The position numbers and the translations under genes are program-made. Below, piece after piece: positions 48,791 through 58,305 of a stretch of DNA of 64,000 nucleotides. The notes beneath the pieces were generated by a model that was not told where the DNA came from, made no database searches, and saw only the letters and a program-made list of their open reading frames with translations. This DNA is from Rathayibacter rhapontici (GTDB taxonomy: Bacteria > Actinomycetota > Actinomycetes > Actinomycetales > Microbacteriaceae). Location of the stretch: the NCBI RefSeq assembly GCF_001995175.1, contig NZ_MUKN01000009.1, forward strand, positions 21,199-85,198, given 5' to 3'. Every line of letters begins with the position of its first letter. Within the stretch, counting starts at the first letter, position 1.

Positions 48791-48826
48791 GATCTCGATA
48801 CGCCCGCTCCGCGGGCTACTCGATCA
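48791..48826. repeat. REP-like palindromic element
   Basis: An imperfect palindrome, CTCGATACGCCCGCTCC followed by GCGGGCTACTCGATCA. Sequences of this pattern are, from memory, abundant between genes in Microbacteriaceae. Only one copy is seen in this window, so the repeat status rests on prior knowledge. Confidence 0.5.
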
Positions 48827-49005
48827 GCAACGGCGGCGGGTCGGGCGCCCTCCGCCGAGATCGGTGGCGTCAGCCCCGGATCAGAGCCTCGGGCGACGGC
48901 CGGCCGCGACCGGCTGTCGTTCTGCATCGCTGACGACCGAACGTCGAGGCCCCTCCTCCGATCTGCTCACTGAGCATCCGATCCGGAACCACAAGCCGAC
49001 AGCCA

Positions 49006-49140
49006 CCGGATCGCCGAGCCCCCACGAGCGCGCGTCCGAGAATCGCGTGCCAGCGATTCGAGACAGCGCGACGCGACCCGCTCTGCGGAACGCACCATCC
49101 GGCCTGCCGACCGCGCTGAGCCGCGCAGGGAGCGGCTCAG
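49006..49140 (+). repeat. two-hairpin intergenic repeat, copy 1
   Basis: Begins CCGGATCGCCG. The first hairpin is GAATCGC-GTGCCA-GCGATTC around 49043-49062; a conserved stretch CAGCGCGACGCG...CGCTCT...AACGCACCATC follows, then GCCGACCGCG and a second hairpin with nine perfect pairs (CTGAGCCGC / GCGGCTCAG). Two further copies are at 53378-53571 and, reversed, 63804-63935. Confidence 0.75.
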
Positions 49141-49151
49141 AAGAGGTCACC

Positions 49152-49212
49152 GCACATCGTGAGCTAGCCTCATCGTGAGCGAGCTCACGATGAGGGCTAG
49201 CTCACGATGTGC
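49152..49212. repeat. 28-base-pair inverted repeat overlapping the end of lpdA
   Basis: Left arm 49152-49179 and right arm 49184-49212 pair perfectly except for one unpaired C, around the loop CGAG. The arms are built from ATCGTGAG units and CTAGCC. The stop codon and last four codons of lpdA (HIVS-stop) lie in the right arm. No T-run follows either way. Probably a bidirectional terminator or RNA-stabilising hairpin for the convergent genes. Confidence 0.75.
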
Positions 49213-50636
49213 ATAGCGCGCGCCGCATCCGAGATCGAGCCGGTGAGGCTCGGGTAGACGGTGAAGGCGCGGGCGACCTGGTCGACGGTCAGGCGGTGCT
49301 CCACGGCGAGGGCGAGGGGGAAGATGAGCTCGCTCGCCTTCGGGGCGACGATGACTCCGCCGATGACGGTGCCGGAGCCGGTGCGCGCGAAGAGCTTCAC
49401 GAAGCCGTCGCGGATGCCCATCATCTTGGCCCGCGGGTTGGCGGCGAGGGGCAGCTTGTAGATCTCTCCCTGGGCGATGCCCTCCTCGATCTCGCGCTGG
49501 CTCCAGCCGACGGTCGCGATCTCGGGCTGCGTGAAGATGTTCGCCGCGACGTTGCGCACCTCGGTGGGGTTCACCGCGTCGCCCATGGCGTGGAACACTC
49601 CGGTACGGCCCTGCATCGCGGCCACGGAGGCGAGCGGGAGGAACGTCGTGCAGTCGCCGGCGGCGTAGATCGAGGGGACGCTGGTGCGGGCGACGCGGTT
49701 CACGCGGATGTGGCCCGACTCCGTCAGCTGCACGCCCGCCTCCTCGAGGCCGATGCCCGCGGTGTTCGGCACGGAGCCGACGGCCATCAGGCAGTGGGAG
49801 CCCTCGACGACGCGGCCGTCGGACAGCACGGCCCGCACGCCCTTCTCGGTCCGCTCGACGCGGTCGGCGCGGGACTTGGACAGCACGGTCATGCCGTTGC
49901 GCTTGAAGACGTTCTCGATCACGGCGGCGGCGTCGGCGTCCTCGCCGGGCAGCACCTGGTCGCGCGAGGAGATGAGCGTGACCTTGGCGCCCAGGGCGCG
50001 GTAGGCGGAGGCGAACTCGGCGCCCGTCACTCCCGAGCCGACGACGATCAGGTGCTCGGGCACGGTCTTGAGGTTGTAGAGCTGGGTCCAGCTCATGATC
50101 CGCTCGCCGTCAGGCGCGGCGGACGGGAGCACGCGGGGGCTCGCCCCTACGGAGACGACGATGGTGTCGGCCTCGATGCGGTCGAAGTCCATGCCCTCCT
50201 CGCCGGGCGCGGTCGAGACGATCAGCGCGTTCGAGCCGTCGAGACGGCCGTCGCCCGAGACGATGCGCACGCCGTGGTGCACGAGGTTGGCGCGCATGTC
50301 CTCGGACTGCTGACGCGCGAGACCGAGCAGGCGCTTGTTGACGGTGGCGAGGTTCACCGCGACCTCGGGCCGGACCGGCTTGTTGGTCTGCTCGGAGCGG
50401 GTGAAGAACTGCACGCCGAGATCGGCGGCCTCTCCGATCGCGTTGGTCGCCTCCGCGGTCGCGATCAGCGACTTCGACGGGACGACGTCGGTGATGACGG
50501 CCGAGCCGCCCACTCCGACCCGCTCGACGAGCGTGACCTCGGCGCCCAGCTGCGCACCGGCGATGGCGGCTTCGTAGCCGCCCGGTCCCCCTCCGAGTAC
50601 GGCGATCCTCTGCGTGCGCTCGAACTCGTAAGCCAT
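49197..50636 (-). CDS. lpdA: NAD(P)H-quinone dehydrogenase, LpdA type
   Basis: 479-residue flavoprotein of the dihydrolipoamide dehydrogenase fold. FAD motif VLGGGPGGYEAAIAGAQLGA, NAD motif VVGSGVTGAEFASAYRALGA, and YAAGDCTTFLPLASVAAMQG are clear. The redox disulfide region reads GVGGSAVITDVVPSKSL and lacks both active-site cysteines, as in M. tuberculosis LpdA, which reduces quinones rather than lipoamide; the C-terminal His-x4-Glu is also absent. I chose ATG 50636 (MAYEFERTQ); an ATG nine bases earlier is possible. Divergent from the nucleoside phosphorylase gene. Confidence 0.92.
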   Translation of the reverse strand: MAYEFERTQRIAVLGGGPGGYEAAIAGAQLGAEVTLVERVGVGGSAVITDVVPSKSLIATAEATNAIGEAADLGVQFFTRSEQTNKPVRPEVAVNLATVNKRLLGLARQQSEDMRANLVHHGVRIVSGDGRLDGSNALIVSTAPGEEGMDFDRIEADTIVVSVGASPRVLPSAAPDGERIMSWTQLYNLKTVPEHLIVVGSGVTGAEFASAYRALGAKVTLISSRDQVLPGEDADAAAVIENVFKRNGMTVLSKSRADRVERTEKGVRAVLSDGRVVEGSHCLMAVGSVPNTAGIGLEEAGVQLTESGHIRVNRVARTSVPSIYAAGDCTTFLPLASVAAMQGRTGVFHAMGDAVNPTEVRNVAANIFTQPEIATVGWSQREIEEGIAQGEIYKLPLAANPRAKMMGIRDGFVKLFARTGSGTVIGGVIVAPKASELIFPLALAVEHRLTVDQVARAFTVYPSLTGSISDAARAMHIVS

Positions 50637-50730
50637 GACCCCCATTGTCCTCCGCCGCTGGGAGTTCGCCCAATCGGCGCGTCGCCCGGCCGCGCCCGGT
50701 GGCCGCCCTCTTCTCCCCGCGCGCCGTGGA

Positions 50731-50736
50731 TAGGGT
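50731..50736 (+). promoter_or_regulatory. -10 box of a probable leaderless promoter
   Basis: TAGGGT, six bases before the ATG of the purine nucleoside phosphorylase gene at 50743. Confidence 0.45.
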
Positions 50737-50742
50737 GGGGGA

Positions 50743-51576
50743 ATGGCCGACCAGACCCCGAATCCGCTCGATCCCGCCGACGCCGATCCCTTCGCGATCG
50801 CCCGAGAGGCGGCCGCTCAGATCGCCGAGGCGACGGGCGTCGAGAGACACGACATCGCCCTCACGCTCGGCAGCGGATGGGGCAAGGCCGCCGATCTGAT
50901 CGGCGAGACGACCGCGACGGTCGACGCGACGCGCATCGTCGGCTTCTCGCGCCCGGCCGTGCACGGCCACGGCGGCACCCTGCGCTCCGTCCTGCTGCCG
51001 ACGGGGAAGCGGGCGCTGATCATCGGGGCGCGCACCCACTACTACGAGGGCTACGGCGTGCGCCGCGTCGCGCACAGCGTGCGGACGGCGGCCGCCACCG
51101 GCGCGTCGGTGATGATCCTGACGAACGGCGCCGGAGGCATCAAGGAGCACTGGACGCCCGGCACGCCGGTGCTGATCAGCGACCACATCAACCTCACCGC
51201 CGACTCGCCGCTCGAGGGGGCGACGTTCGTCGACCTGACCGACCTCTACTCCAACCGTCTGCGCGCCCTCGCCCGCGAGACCCGCGCCGAGCTCGACGAG
51301 GGCGTGTACGTCCAGTTCCGCGGTCCGCACTACGAGACGCCTGCCGAGGTGCAGATGGCCCGCATCATCGGCGGGCACATCGTCGGCATGTCCACGGCTC
51401 TCGAGGCGATCGCCGCACGCGAGGCGGGCATGGAGGTGCTCGGCATGTCGCTGATCACCAACCTCGCCGCCGGGATCCAAAAGACGGCCCTCAGCCACGA
51501 GGAGGTGCTGGAGGCCGGCCGGAACGCCGAGGACGACCTCGCCCGCCTCCTCGCCGGCATCACAGGGACCCTGTGA
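50743..51576 (+). CDS. punA: purine nucleoside phosphorylase
   Basis: 277-residue trimeric-type (PNP-I) enzyme that splits inosine or guanosine with phosphate into base and ribose 1-phosphate. Motifs: ITLGSGWGK-like LTLGSGWGKAADLIGE, RPAVHGHGGTLRSVLL, RTHYYEGYGVRRVAH, TNGAGGIKEHWTPGTPVLIS and QFRGPHYETPAEVQMARIIG, then GMEVLGMSLITNLAAGI. Its stop overlaps the GTG of the phosphohexomutase gene, so both are made together; ribose 1-phosphate is a plausible link, since the mutase may convert pentose or hexose phosphates. Confidence 0.93.
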   Translation: MADQTPNPLDPADADPFAIAREAAAQIAEATGVERHDIALTLGSGWGKAADLIGETTATVDATRIVGFSRPAVHGHGGTLRSVLLPTGKRALIIGARTHYYEGYGVRRVAHSVRTAAATGASVMILTNGAGGIKEHWTPGTPVLISDHINLTADSPLEGATFVDLTDLYSNRLRALARETRAELDEGVYVQFRGPHYETPAEVQMARIIGGHIVGMSTALEAIAAREAGMEVLGMSLITNLAAGIQKTALSHEEVLEAGRNAEDDLARLLAGITGTL

Positions 51577-53239
51577 GCGCCGCGATCCGTGCCCTCGCCG
51601 AGGACTGGCTGGCGCAGGACCCCGACCCCGAGACCCGCGAGGAGCTCGTGCGCCTGCTCGTCGCCGACGAGGCGGGCGACCCTGGCGCGACGGCCGAGCT
51701 CGAGGACCGCTTCGGCTCGCGCCTGGCGTTCGGCACCGCGGGGCTCCGCGGGGCGATCGCCGCGGGGTCGAACAGGATGAACCGGGTGCTGGTCTCGCAG
51801 GCCGCCGTCGGCCTCGCCGAGCACCTCCTCTCGCAGGGGATCCAGCGCCCCGTGGTCGTCATCGGCTACGACGGCCGGAAGAACTCGCGCGTCTTCGCCG
51901 AGGACTCCGCCGCTCTGATGGCCGGAGCGGGCGTCGACGCCGTGCTGCTCCCGCGGCTGCTCCCCACTCCCGTGCTGGCCTTCGCGGTGCGGCACCTCGG
52001 CGCCGACGCGGGCGTGATGGTCACGGCCAGCCACAATCCGCCGCAGGACAACGGCTACAAGGTGTACCTCGGCGGCGAGGACGAGGGCTCGCAGATCGTC
52101 CCGCCGGTCGACGCCGCGATCGCCGAGCGGATCCTCGACGTCGCGCGGACGCGCCGGGTCACCGACCTGCCCCGCGGGGAGCACCGCACGGCGGACGAGT
52201 CGGTGGTGACCGCCTACATCGACGCGACGGGCGCGGTCGGCCGGCAGAGCACTCCGCTGCGCGTCGTCTACACGGCGATGCACGGGGTGGGCTGGGAGAC
52301 GGCGCACCGCGTGCTCTCAGCCGCCGACTTCGACGAGCCGCTCGTGGTGGTCGAGCAGATCGACCCCGATCCCGAGTTCCCGACGGTCGCGTTCCCGAAT
52401 CCGGAGGAGGAGGGCGCGCTGGATCTCGCCTTCGCGACCGCCCGCACGGGGCGCGCCGATCTGATCGTGGCCAACGACCCCGACGCGACCGGTTCGCCGC
52501 GGCGATCCCGGACGAGAGCGTCGCGGAGAGGTTCCGCCGGCTCACCGGCAACGAGGTGGGCGCGCTGCTCGGCTGGCGGGCCGCGGAGCGCGCTCGCGCC
52601 GAGGGGCGCACGGGCGGAGCGCTCGCGTGCTCGATCGTCTCCTCCCCCGCGCTCGGAGCGGTGGCGACGGACTACGGACTGACGTTCGTCGAGACTCTCA
52701 CCGGCTTCAAGTGGATCTCGCGGGTGCCGGATCTCGTCTTCGGGTACGAGGAGGCGCTGGGCTATCTCGTGAATCCCGGGACGGTGCGCGACAAGGACGG
52801 GATCTCAGCGGCTCTGGCGTTCCTCGACCTGGCGAGCGCCCTGGCGTCGGAGGGGCGGACCGTCGCCGACGAGCTGGACGCCTTCGCCGAGCGCTTCGGC
52901 CTCTTCGGCTCGGAGCAGATCTCGCTCCGGGTCACCGACCTGTCCGAGATCGGCCGGATCATGGCCGCGGTGCGCAGCGCCCCTCCGGCCTCGATCGGCG
53001 GACTGCCGGTGCAGCGGGTCGAGGATCTGCTCGAGGTCGAGGACGGCGTGCCTTCTACGGATGCGCTGCGCTTCACCCTCGACGGAGCGCGCCTGATCGT
53101 GCGCCCCAGCGGCACCGAGCCCAAGGTGAAGCTCTACCTCGACGCCTGGTCCTCGGACGCCGACCCCTCGTCCCGCCGTTCCGCCGTCGCCACCCGCCTC
53201 TCCTCTCTCCGCACCGGCGCCGAGTCCCTCCTCCGCTGA
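51573..53239 (+). CDS. phosphomannomutase/phosphoglucomutase family enzyme (frameshifted)
   Basis: About 555 residues after correction, starting at GTG 51573 inside the upstream stop. Motifs: FGTAGLRGAIAAGSNRMNRV, VIGYDGRKNSRVFAEDSA, VMVTASHNPPQDNGYKVYLG (phosphoserine), NDPDA-DRFA (metal site), GYEEALGYLVNPGTVRDKDG and VRPSGTEPKVKLYLDAW. One G is lost at 52487, within the metal-binding loop (GCGACC for GCGGACC). The long form and FGTAGLRG resemble PGM2-type phosphopentomutase/phosphoglucomutases, which would suit its coupling to nucleoside phosphorolysis. Substrate remains unproven. Confidence 0.9.
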
Positions 53240-53377
53240 CCCCCACCGCGAGCCGCCACTCGACCACCCTCCCCCGGACGGCTCGCCTAGAAGCGGCATC
53301 TCGCGGCACCCGTCCTTCCCACGACAGCCCGGTATCGATGGCGACAGGTCCTCGACGCTCGACCCTGGTCACGATCT
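53240..53377. other. intergenic stretch with no gene seen
   Basis: Part of the 337-base gap between the convergent mutase and PTS genes. I find no gene or clear signal here; the remainder of the gap is repeat copy 2. Confidence 0.5.
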
Positions 53378-53571
53378 CCGGATCGCCGCCCCGCAGGGAG
53401 CGCGCGATCCGGAATCGCGTGCCAAGCGATTCCGGACAGCGCGACGCGCCTCGCTCTACGGGACGCACCATCTCGCGAAGCCGACCGCGCTGAGCCGCAC
53501 AAGGGGCGGCTCAGAAATCGGCACAGCCGACCGCGCTGAGCCGCACAGGGGGCGGCTCAGGAATCAGCACA
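53378..53571 (+). repeat. two-hairpin intergenic repeat, copy 2, with tandem 46-base end
   Basis: Matches copy 1 from CCGGATCGCC onward. Here the first hairpin has ten perfect pairs (CCGGAATCGC / GCGATTCCGG) around GTGCCAA. The second-hairpin module is duplicated: 53480-53525 and 53526-53571 are 46-base tandem units with three differences, each carrying CTGAGCCGC / GCGGCTCAG. Confidence 0.78.
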
Positions 53572-53576
53572 GCGGA

Positions 53577-53849
53577 TCAGCCGAGCGCGCGCTCGATCTT
53601 CGCCGTGATCTCGGCCTGGTCGAGGTAGTTGTCGATGATGACGACCTCGGCGAAAGTCCGGCCGATGCGGTCGACGAGCTCGCCGGAGGTGAGGATGACC
53701 TGCGCGTCGGCGGCGAGGGCGTCGACCGAGGCGATGTCGGAGGCGACGACCTCGGCTTCGAGGTCGAGGGCTTCGAGCGCGCGCTCGGCGCCGAGCTTGA
53801 GGATGGCGGAGGTGCCGATTCCGGCGCCGCAGAGGGTGACGATCTTCAT
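53577..53849 (-). CDS. PTS sugar transporter IIB subunit (ascorbate/SgaB-like)
   Basis: 90-residue cytoplasmic phosphocarrier. KIVTLCGAGIGTSAILKLGA at the N-terminus is the IIB phospho-cysteine loop of the lactose/ascorbate-type fold, and VASDIASVDALAADAQVILT then VVIIDNYLDQAEI complete a small Rossmann-like domain. Its ATG overlaps the stop of the IIA gene. No IIC permease gene is adjacent: the next gene is convergent. The permease must be elsewhere, or the pair may be regulatory. Linked to adenosine deaminase upstream. Confidence 0.87.
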   Translation of the reverse strand: MKIVTLCGAGIGTSAILKLGAERALEALDLEAEVVASDIASVDALAADAQVILTSGELVDRIGRTFAEVVIIDNYLDQAEITAKIERALG

Positions 53850-54313
53850 GAGCTTCTTCCGTGGTGCGGGGTGGCGTCCGTGAGGACGGCGTTGACGCCG
53901 CCGACCGTCCGCGCTGCGGCGAGGGCGCCGATCGCGTCGGGGCGGCTGAGGACGTCGGCGAGACCGGCGACGAAGCCGACGTGACCGTGCGCCTGCGTGG
54001 CGGCGATGCCGATGACGACCGAGACGGGATCGTTGGTGCCGTGCCCGAAGGCGACGGGCTCGGCGAGGGTGACGACGGACAGTCCGTCGCTGTGGACGTC
54101 GTTGCCCGGGCGGGCGTGCGCCAGGGCGAGCCCCGGCGCGATGACGATGTAGGGACCGAGCACGTCGATCTGCTCCACCATGCGGCGCGAGTAGGCCGGG
54201 TCGACCGCCCCGCTGCGCTCGAGGGCGCGGCCGGCCTCGAGCACGGCCTCCCGCCAGTTCGCGGCGGGGTGCCGGAGCGCGATCGCGGTGTCGGTGAGAG
54301 CGTCGAGCGGCAC
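53846..54313 (-). CDS. PTS IIA subunit (fructose/mannitol type)
   Basis: 155 residues from GTG 54313, two bases past the adenosine deaminase stop. The phosphorylated His lies in IAPGLALAHARPGND, and LSVVTLAEPVAFGHGTNDPV and VIGIAATQAHGHVGFVAGLA are typical of the PTS_EIIA_2 domain. It would pass phosphate from HPr to the IIB subunit next door. A much longer open frame continuing upstream through add is a shadow. Forms an operon add-IIA-IIB. Confidence 0.87.
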   Translation of the reverse strand: MPLDALTDTAIALRHPAANWREAVLEAGRALERSGAVDPAYSRRMVEQIDVLGPYIVIAPGLALAHARPGNDVHSDGLSVVTLAEPVAFGHGTNDPVSVVIGIAATQAHGHVGFVAGLADVLSRPDAIGALAAARTVGGVNAVLTDATPHHGRSS

Positions 54314-54315
54314 GG

Positions 54316-55437
54316 TCAGGCCGCTTCGAAGCCGGCGCTGATCGTCTCGACGAGCTCCCGGCGCTCGTCGAGCGGGAGGAAGCTGGCCTCCGCCGCGGTG
54401 ATCTGGAAGGCCTCGAAGTCGTCGAGGTCGTAGCCGAAGGCGTCCGAGAGCAGCGCCAGCTCGCGGCTGAGCGTCGTGCCGCTCATCAGGCGGTTGTCGG
54501 TGTTGACCGTGACGCGGAAGCCGAGCTGGTAGAGCAGATCGAACGGGTGGTCGACGAGCTCGCTGCCCCAGGCGGCGACCGCGCCCGTCTGCAGGTTGGA
54601 CGAGGGGCTGAGCTCGAGCGCGATGCGCCTGTCCTTCACCCATTCGGCGAGCTCGCCGAGCGTGACGTAGCTCGCGTCGTCGTCCTGGCGCTCGATCGCG
54701 ATGTCCTCGGCGAGCCGCACGCCGTGGCCCAGCCGCAGAGCCCGACCGTCGAGGAGGGCGGACCGGATGCTGTCGAGGCCGTCGGCCTCGCCCGCGTGGA
54801 CCGTGGTCGGGAAGTGCGCCGCGGCGAGGAGCTCGAAGGCGGGGCGGTGCAGCGAGGCGGGGAATCCCGCCTCCGCGCCGGCGATGTCGAAACCGATCGC
54901 GCCGCGCTCGCGGTGGCGCAGGGCGAGCTCGGCGATCTCGAGGGAGCGCTCGGCGTGCCGCATCGCCGTGATCAGCTGACCGACGCTCAGCCGGGAGCCC
55001 TGCGCGGCGGCCTCCTGGACGCCCTGCTGGAGCCCCTCCTGCACGGCCTCGACGGCCGCGTCGAGTGAGAGGCCGGCGCGCAGGTGCTGCTCGGGCGCCC
55101 AGCGCACCTCGCCGTGCACGACTCCGTCGGCGGCGAGGTCGAGGACGAACTCGCGCGCCACCCGCTCGAGCGCAGGGGCGGTCTGCATGACCGCCACGGT
55201 CGTCTCGAAGGTGGCGATGTAGTCGGTGAGCGATCCGGAGTCGGCGGTCGTCCTGAACCAGCGCCCCAGCGCCTCGGGCTCGTCCGCGGGCACCGGCACT
55301 CCGGCCTCGGCCGCGAGCTCGAGGATCGTCGCGGGACGCAGACCCCCGTCGAGGTGGTCGTGCAGCGAGACCTTCGGCAGGTCGTCGATGAGGATGCCCT
55401 CGCCCGGGAGGAGGTACTCGTCGGTGGTGTCGGTCAC
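54316..55437 (-). CDS. add: adenosine deaminase
   Basis: 373-residue metal-dependent hydrolase converting adenosine and deoxyadenosine to inosine forms. Motifs: LPKVSLHDHLDGGLRPATIL (zinc-binding His-x-His), GEVRWAPEQHLRAGLSLDAA, FDIAGAEAGFPASLH, TVHAGEADGLDSIRSAL (zinc His and catalytic Glu), RLGHGVRLAEDI and ELSPSSNLQTGAV, then VNTDNRLMSGTTLS (catalytic Asp). First gene of an operon with PTS IIA and IIB. Its product inosine feeds the phosphorylase at 50743. Confidence 0.94.
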   Translation of the reverse strand: MTDTTDEYLLPGEGILIDDLPKVSLHDHLDGGLRPATILELAAEAGVPVPADEPEALGRWFRTTADSGSLTDYIATFETTVAVMQTAPALERVAREFVLDLAADGVVHGEVRWAPEQHLRAGLSLDAAVEAVQEGLQQGVQEAAAQGSRLSVGQLITAMRHAERSLEIAELALRHRERGAIGFDIAGAEAGFPASLHRPAFELLAAAHFPTTVHAGEADGLDSIRSALLDGRALRLGHGVRLAEDIAIERQDDDASYVTLGELAEWVKDRRIALELSPSSNLQTGAVAAWGSELVDHPFDLLYQLGFRVTVNTDNRLMSGTTLSRELALLSDAFGYDLDDFEAFQITAAEASFLPLDERRELVETISAGFEAA

Positions 55438-55556
55438 GGTGCTCCTCGGGGTCGGGCGGCGGCTCGCGGACCACCCTACTGCCGGGGGCCGACGCGGCGA
55501 CCGGACCGCCCCGCCGAGCCGGGAACGGGCGCCGCGCGCGCTGTGGAGGAGCCGCG

Positions 55557-55562
55557 TAGGGT
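55557..55562 (+). promoter_or_regulatory. -10 box of a probable leaderless promoter
   Basis: TAGGGT, six bases before the ATG of the nucleoside hydrolase gene at 55569. Confidence 0.45.
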
Positions 55563-55568
55563 GCGGGG

Positions 55569-56504
55569 ATGAGCGGACGACGGATCATCCTGGACTGCGA
55601 CCCCGGCCACGACGACGCCCTCGCGATCCTCCTGGCGCACGGCAGTCCCGAGATCGAGCTGGTCGCGATCACGACCGTCGCGGGCAACCAGTCACTGGAG
55701 AAGGTGACCGGGAACGCCCGCGCGGTGGCCGCGGTCGCCGGTCTCGTCGGCGTGCCGATCGCGGCGGGCATGCACCGGCCGCTCGTGCGCGAGGCGGAGC
55801 CCGCGCCGAGCATCCACGGTGAGAGCGGGATGGACGGGCCGTCCCTCCCGGCGGAGCGCCCGGCTCTGGATCCGCGCCACGCGGTCGATCTCATCATCGA
55901 GGAGGTCATGAGCTCGCCCGCGGGCTCGATCACCCTCGTCCCGACCGGTCCGCTGACGAACATCGCGATGGCGGTGCGACGCGAGCCCCGCCTCGTCGAG
56001 CGGGTGCGCGAGGTGGTCCTGATGGGCGGCGGCGTGCAGGGCGGCAACTGGACGGCGACCGCCGAGTTCAACATCCTCGCCGACCCCGAGGCGGCCCACA
56101 TCGTCTTCGGCGCCGGATGGGCCGTGACGATGGTCGGCCTCGACGTCACGCACCGCGCGCTCGCGACCGAGGACGTCGTCGCCCGGTTCCGCGGCCTCGA
56201 CTCCGATGCCGGCCGCTTCTGCGTCGGACTCCTCGACTTCTTCGCCGAGAGCTACCGGGAGGCGCAGGGTTTCGACGCTCCCCCAGTGCACGACCCGGTC
56301 GCGGTGGCCTACGTCATCGATCCGTCCATCCTCGAGGTGCGGCGGGCGCCGCTCACGGTGGAGCTGCGGGGCGAGCACACCGTGGGGATGACCGTCGCGG
56401 ATCTGCGCTCGGCGCCCCCCGCCGACTGCCGGACGAGCGTCGCGACCGGGATCGAAACGGAGCGGTTCTGGGACCTCGTCCTCGACGCTGCCGGCCGCCT
56501 CTGA
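55569..56504 (+). CDS. nucleoside hydrolase, inosine-uridine type
   Basis: 311 residues; cleaves ribonucleosides to base and ribose with a bound calcium. The calcium site ILDCDPGHDDALAILLAHG is at the N-terminus, followed by TTVAGNQSLEKVTGNARAVA, GESGMDGPSLP, LVPTGPLTNIAMAVRREP, VLMGGGVQGGNWTATAEFNI (substrate and metal) and VHDPVAVAYVIDP near the end. Monocistronic and divergent from add, convergent with deoA. Specificity (inosine-uridine, purine or pyrimidine) cannot be settled by eye. Confidence 0.92.
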   Translation: MSGRRIILDCDPGHDDALAILLAHGSPEIELVAITTVAGNQSLEKVTGNARAVAAVAGLVGVPIAAGMHRPLVREAEPAPSIHGESGMDGPSLPAERPALDPRHAVDLIIEEVMSSPAGSITLVPTGPLTNIAMAVRREPRLVERVREVVLMGGGVQGGNWTATAEFNILADPEAAHIVFGAGWAVTMVGLDVTHRALATEDVVARFRGLDSDAGRFCVGLLDFFAESYREAQGFDAPPVHDPVAVAYVIDPSILEVRRAPLTVELRGEHTVGMTVADLRSAPPADCRTSVATGIETERFWDLVLDAAGRL

Positions 56505-56526
56505 CGCGTGAGCAGGACCGACCCGC

Positions 56527-57834
<1,308 letters not shown>

Positions 57835-57890
57835 TGCTGTCCTCGGATCGTGTGCGGAGCGGGCGGAGCGGGCGGGGAGGCGGCGGGCCG

Positions 57891-58295
57891 CTACTCCCCC
57901 GCGTACGCCTGGAGGGTGCGGGGGCCGAACGCGTCGGGGATGACCTCGTCGATCGTCCGCAGCCCCGAGACGGTCTCGAGGACCATCCCGTCGGCCGAGT
58001 GCTCGAAGAGGAGCTGACGGCAGCGCCCGCAGGGCATCAGGGTCGCCCCGTTGCCGTCCACGCAGGTGAAGGCGACGAGCCTGCCGCCACCGGTCATGTG
58101 CAGGGAGGAGACGAGCGCGCACTCGGCGCAGAGCCCGATGCCGTACGAGGCGTTCTCGACGTTGCAGCCCGCGATGATGCGGCCGTCGTCGACCAGCGCC
58201 GCGGCGCCCACCGGGAACTGCGAGTAGGGGGCGTAGGCGCGGCGCATGGCGTCGTTGGCGGCGGCGCGCAGCGCCTCCCAGTCGATGTCGGTCAC
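57891..58295 (-). CDS. cdd: cytidine deaminase
   Basis: 134-residue homotetramer-type zinc enzyme that deaminates cytidine and deoxycytidine. YAPYSQFPVGAAALVDDGRI, GCNVENASYGIGLCAECALV (zinc Cys and catalytic Glu) and MPCGRCRQLLFEHS (two zinc Cys) are complete. Ten bases after the ABC permease gene on the same strand, so probably the sixth gene's neighbour in one long salvage operon: lipoprotein, ATPase, two permeases, cdd, deoA. Confidence 0.95.
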   Translation of the reverse strand: MTDIDWEALRAAANDAMRRAYAPYSQFPVGAAALVDDGRIIAGCNVENASYGIGLCAECALVSSLHMTGGGRLVAFTCVDGNGATLMPCGRCRQLLFEHSADGMVLETVSGLRTIDEVIPDAFGPRTLQAYAGE

Positions 58296-58305
58296 GGGAC
58301 CCCTC

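Larger units (their letters stand above)
48717..49151. other. intergenic region between convergent genes, repeat-rich
   Basis: The 480-base gap between the biotin carboxylase gene and convergent lpdA has no credible gene. It holds a 15-base direct repeat (48741-48755 and 48761-48775, GTGAYCGCTCCCGCG), a palindromic element at 48791-48826, the first copy of the two-hairpin repeat (49006-49140) and the long inverted repeat that runs into lpdA. Confidence 0.6.

Noticed and set aside
49006..49140. GTGCCA hexaloop and neighbouring hairpin as a possible ANTAR target RNA
   Set aside because: ANTAR targets need paired hexaloops with A at position 1 and G at position 4; GTGCCA does not fit and the second loop is seven bases.
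53846..56149. 767-codon minus-strand frame containing the PTS IIA sequence
   Set aside because: Only the part from GTG 54313 is a known domain; the rest is an out-of-frame reading of add and an antisense reading of the nucleoside hydrolase gene.
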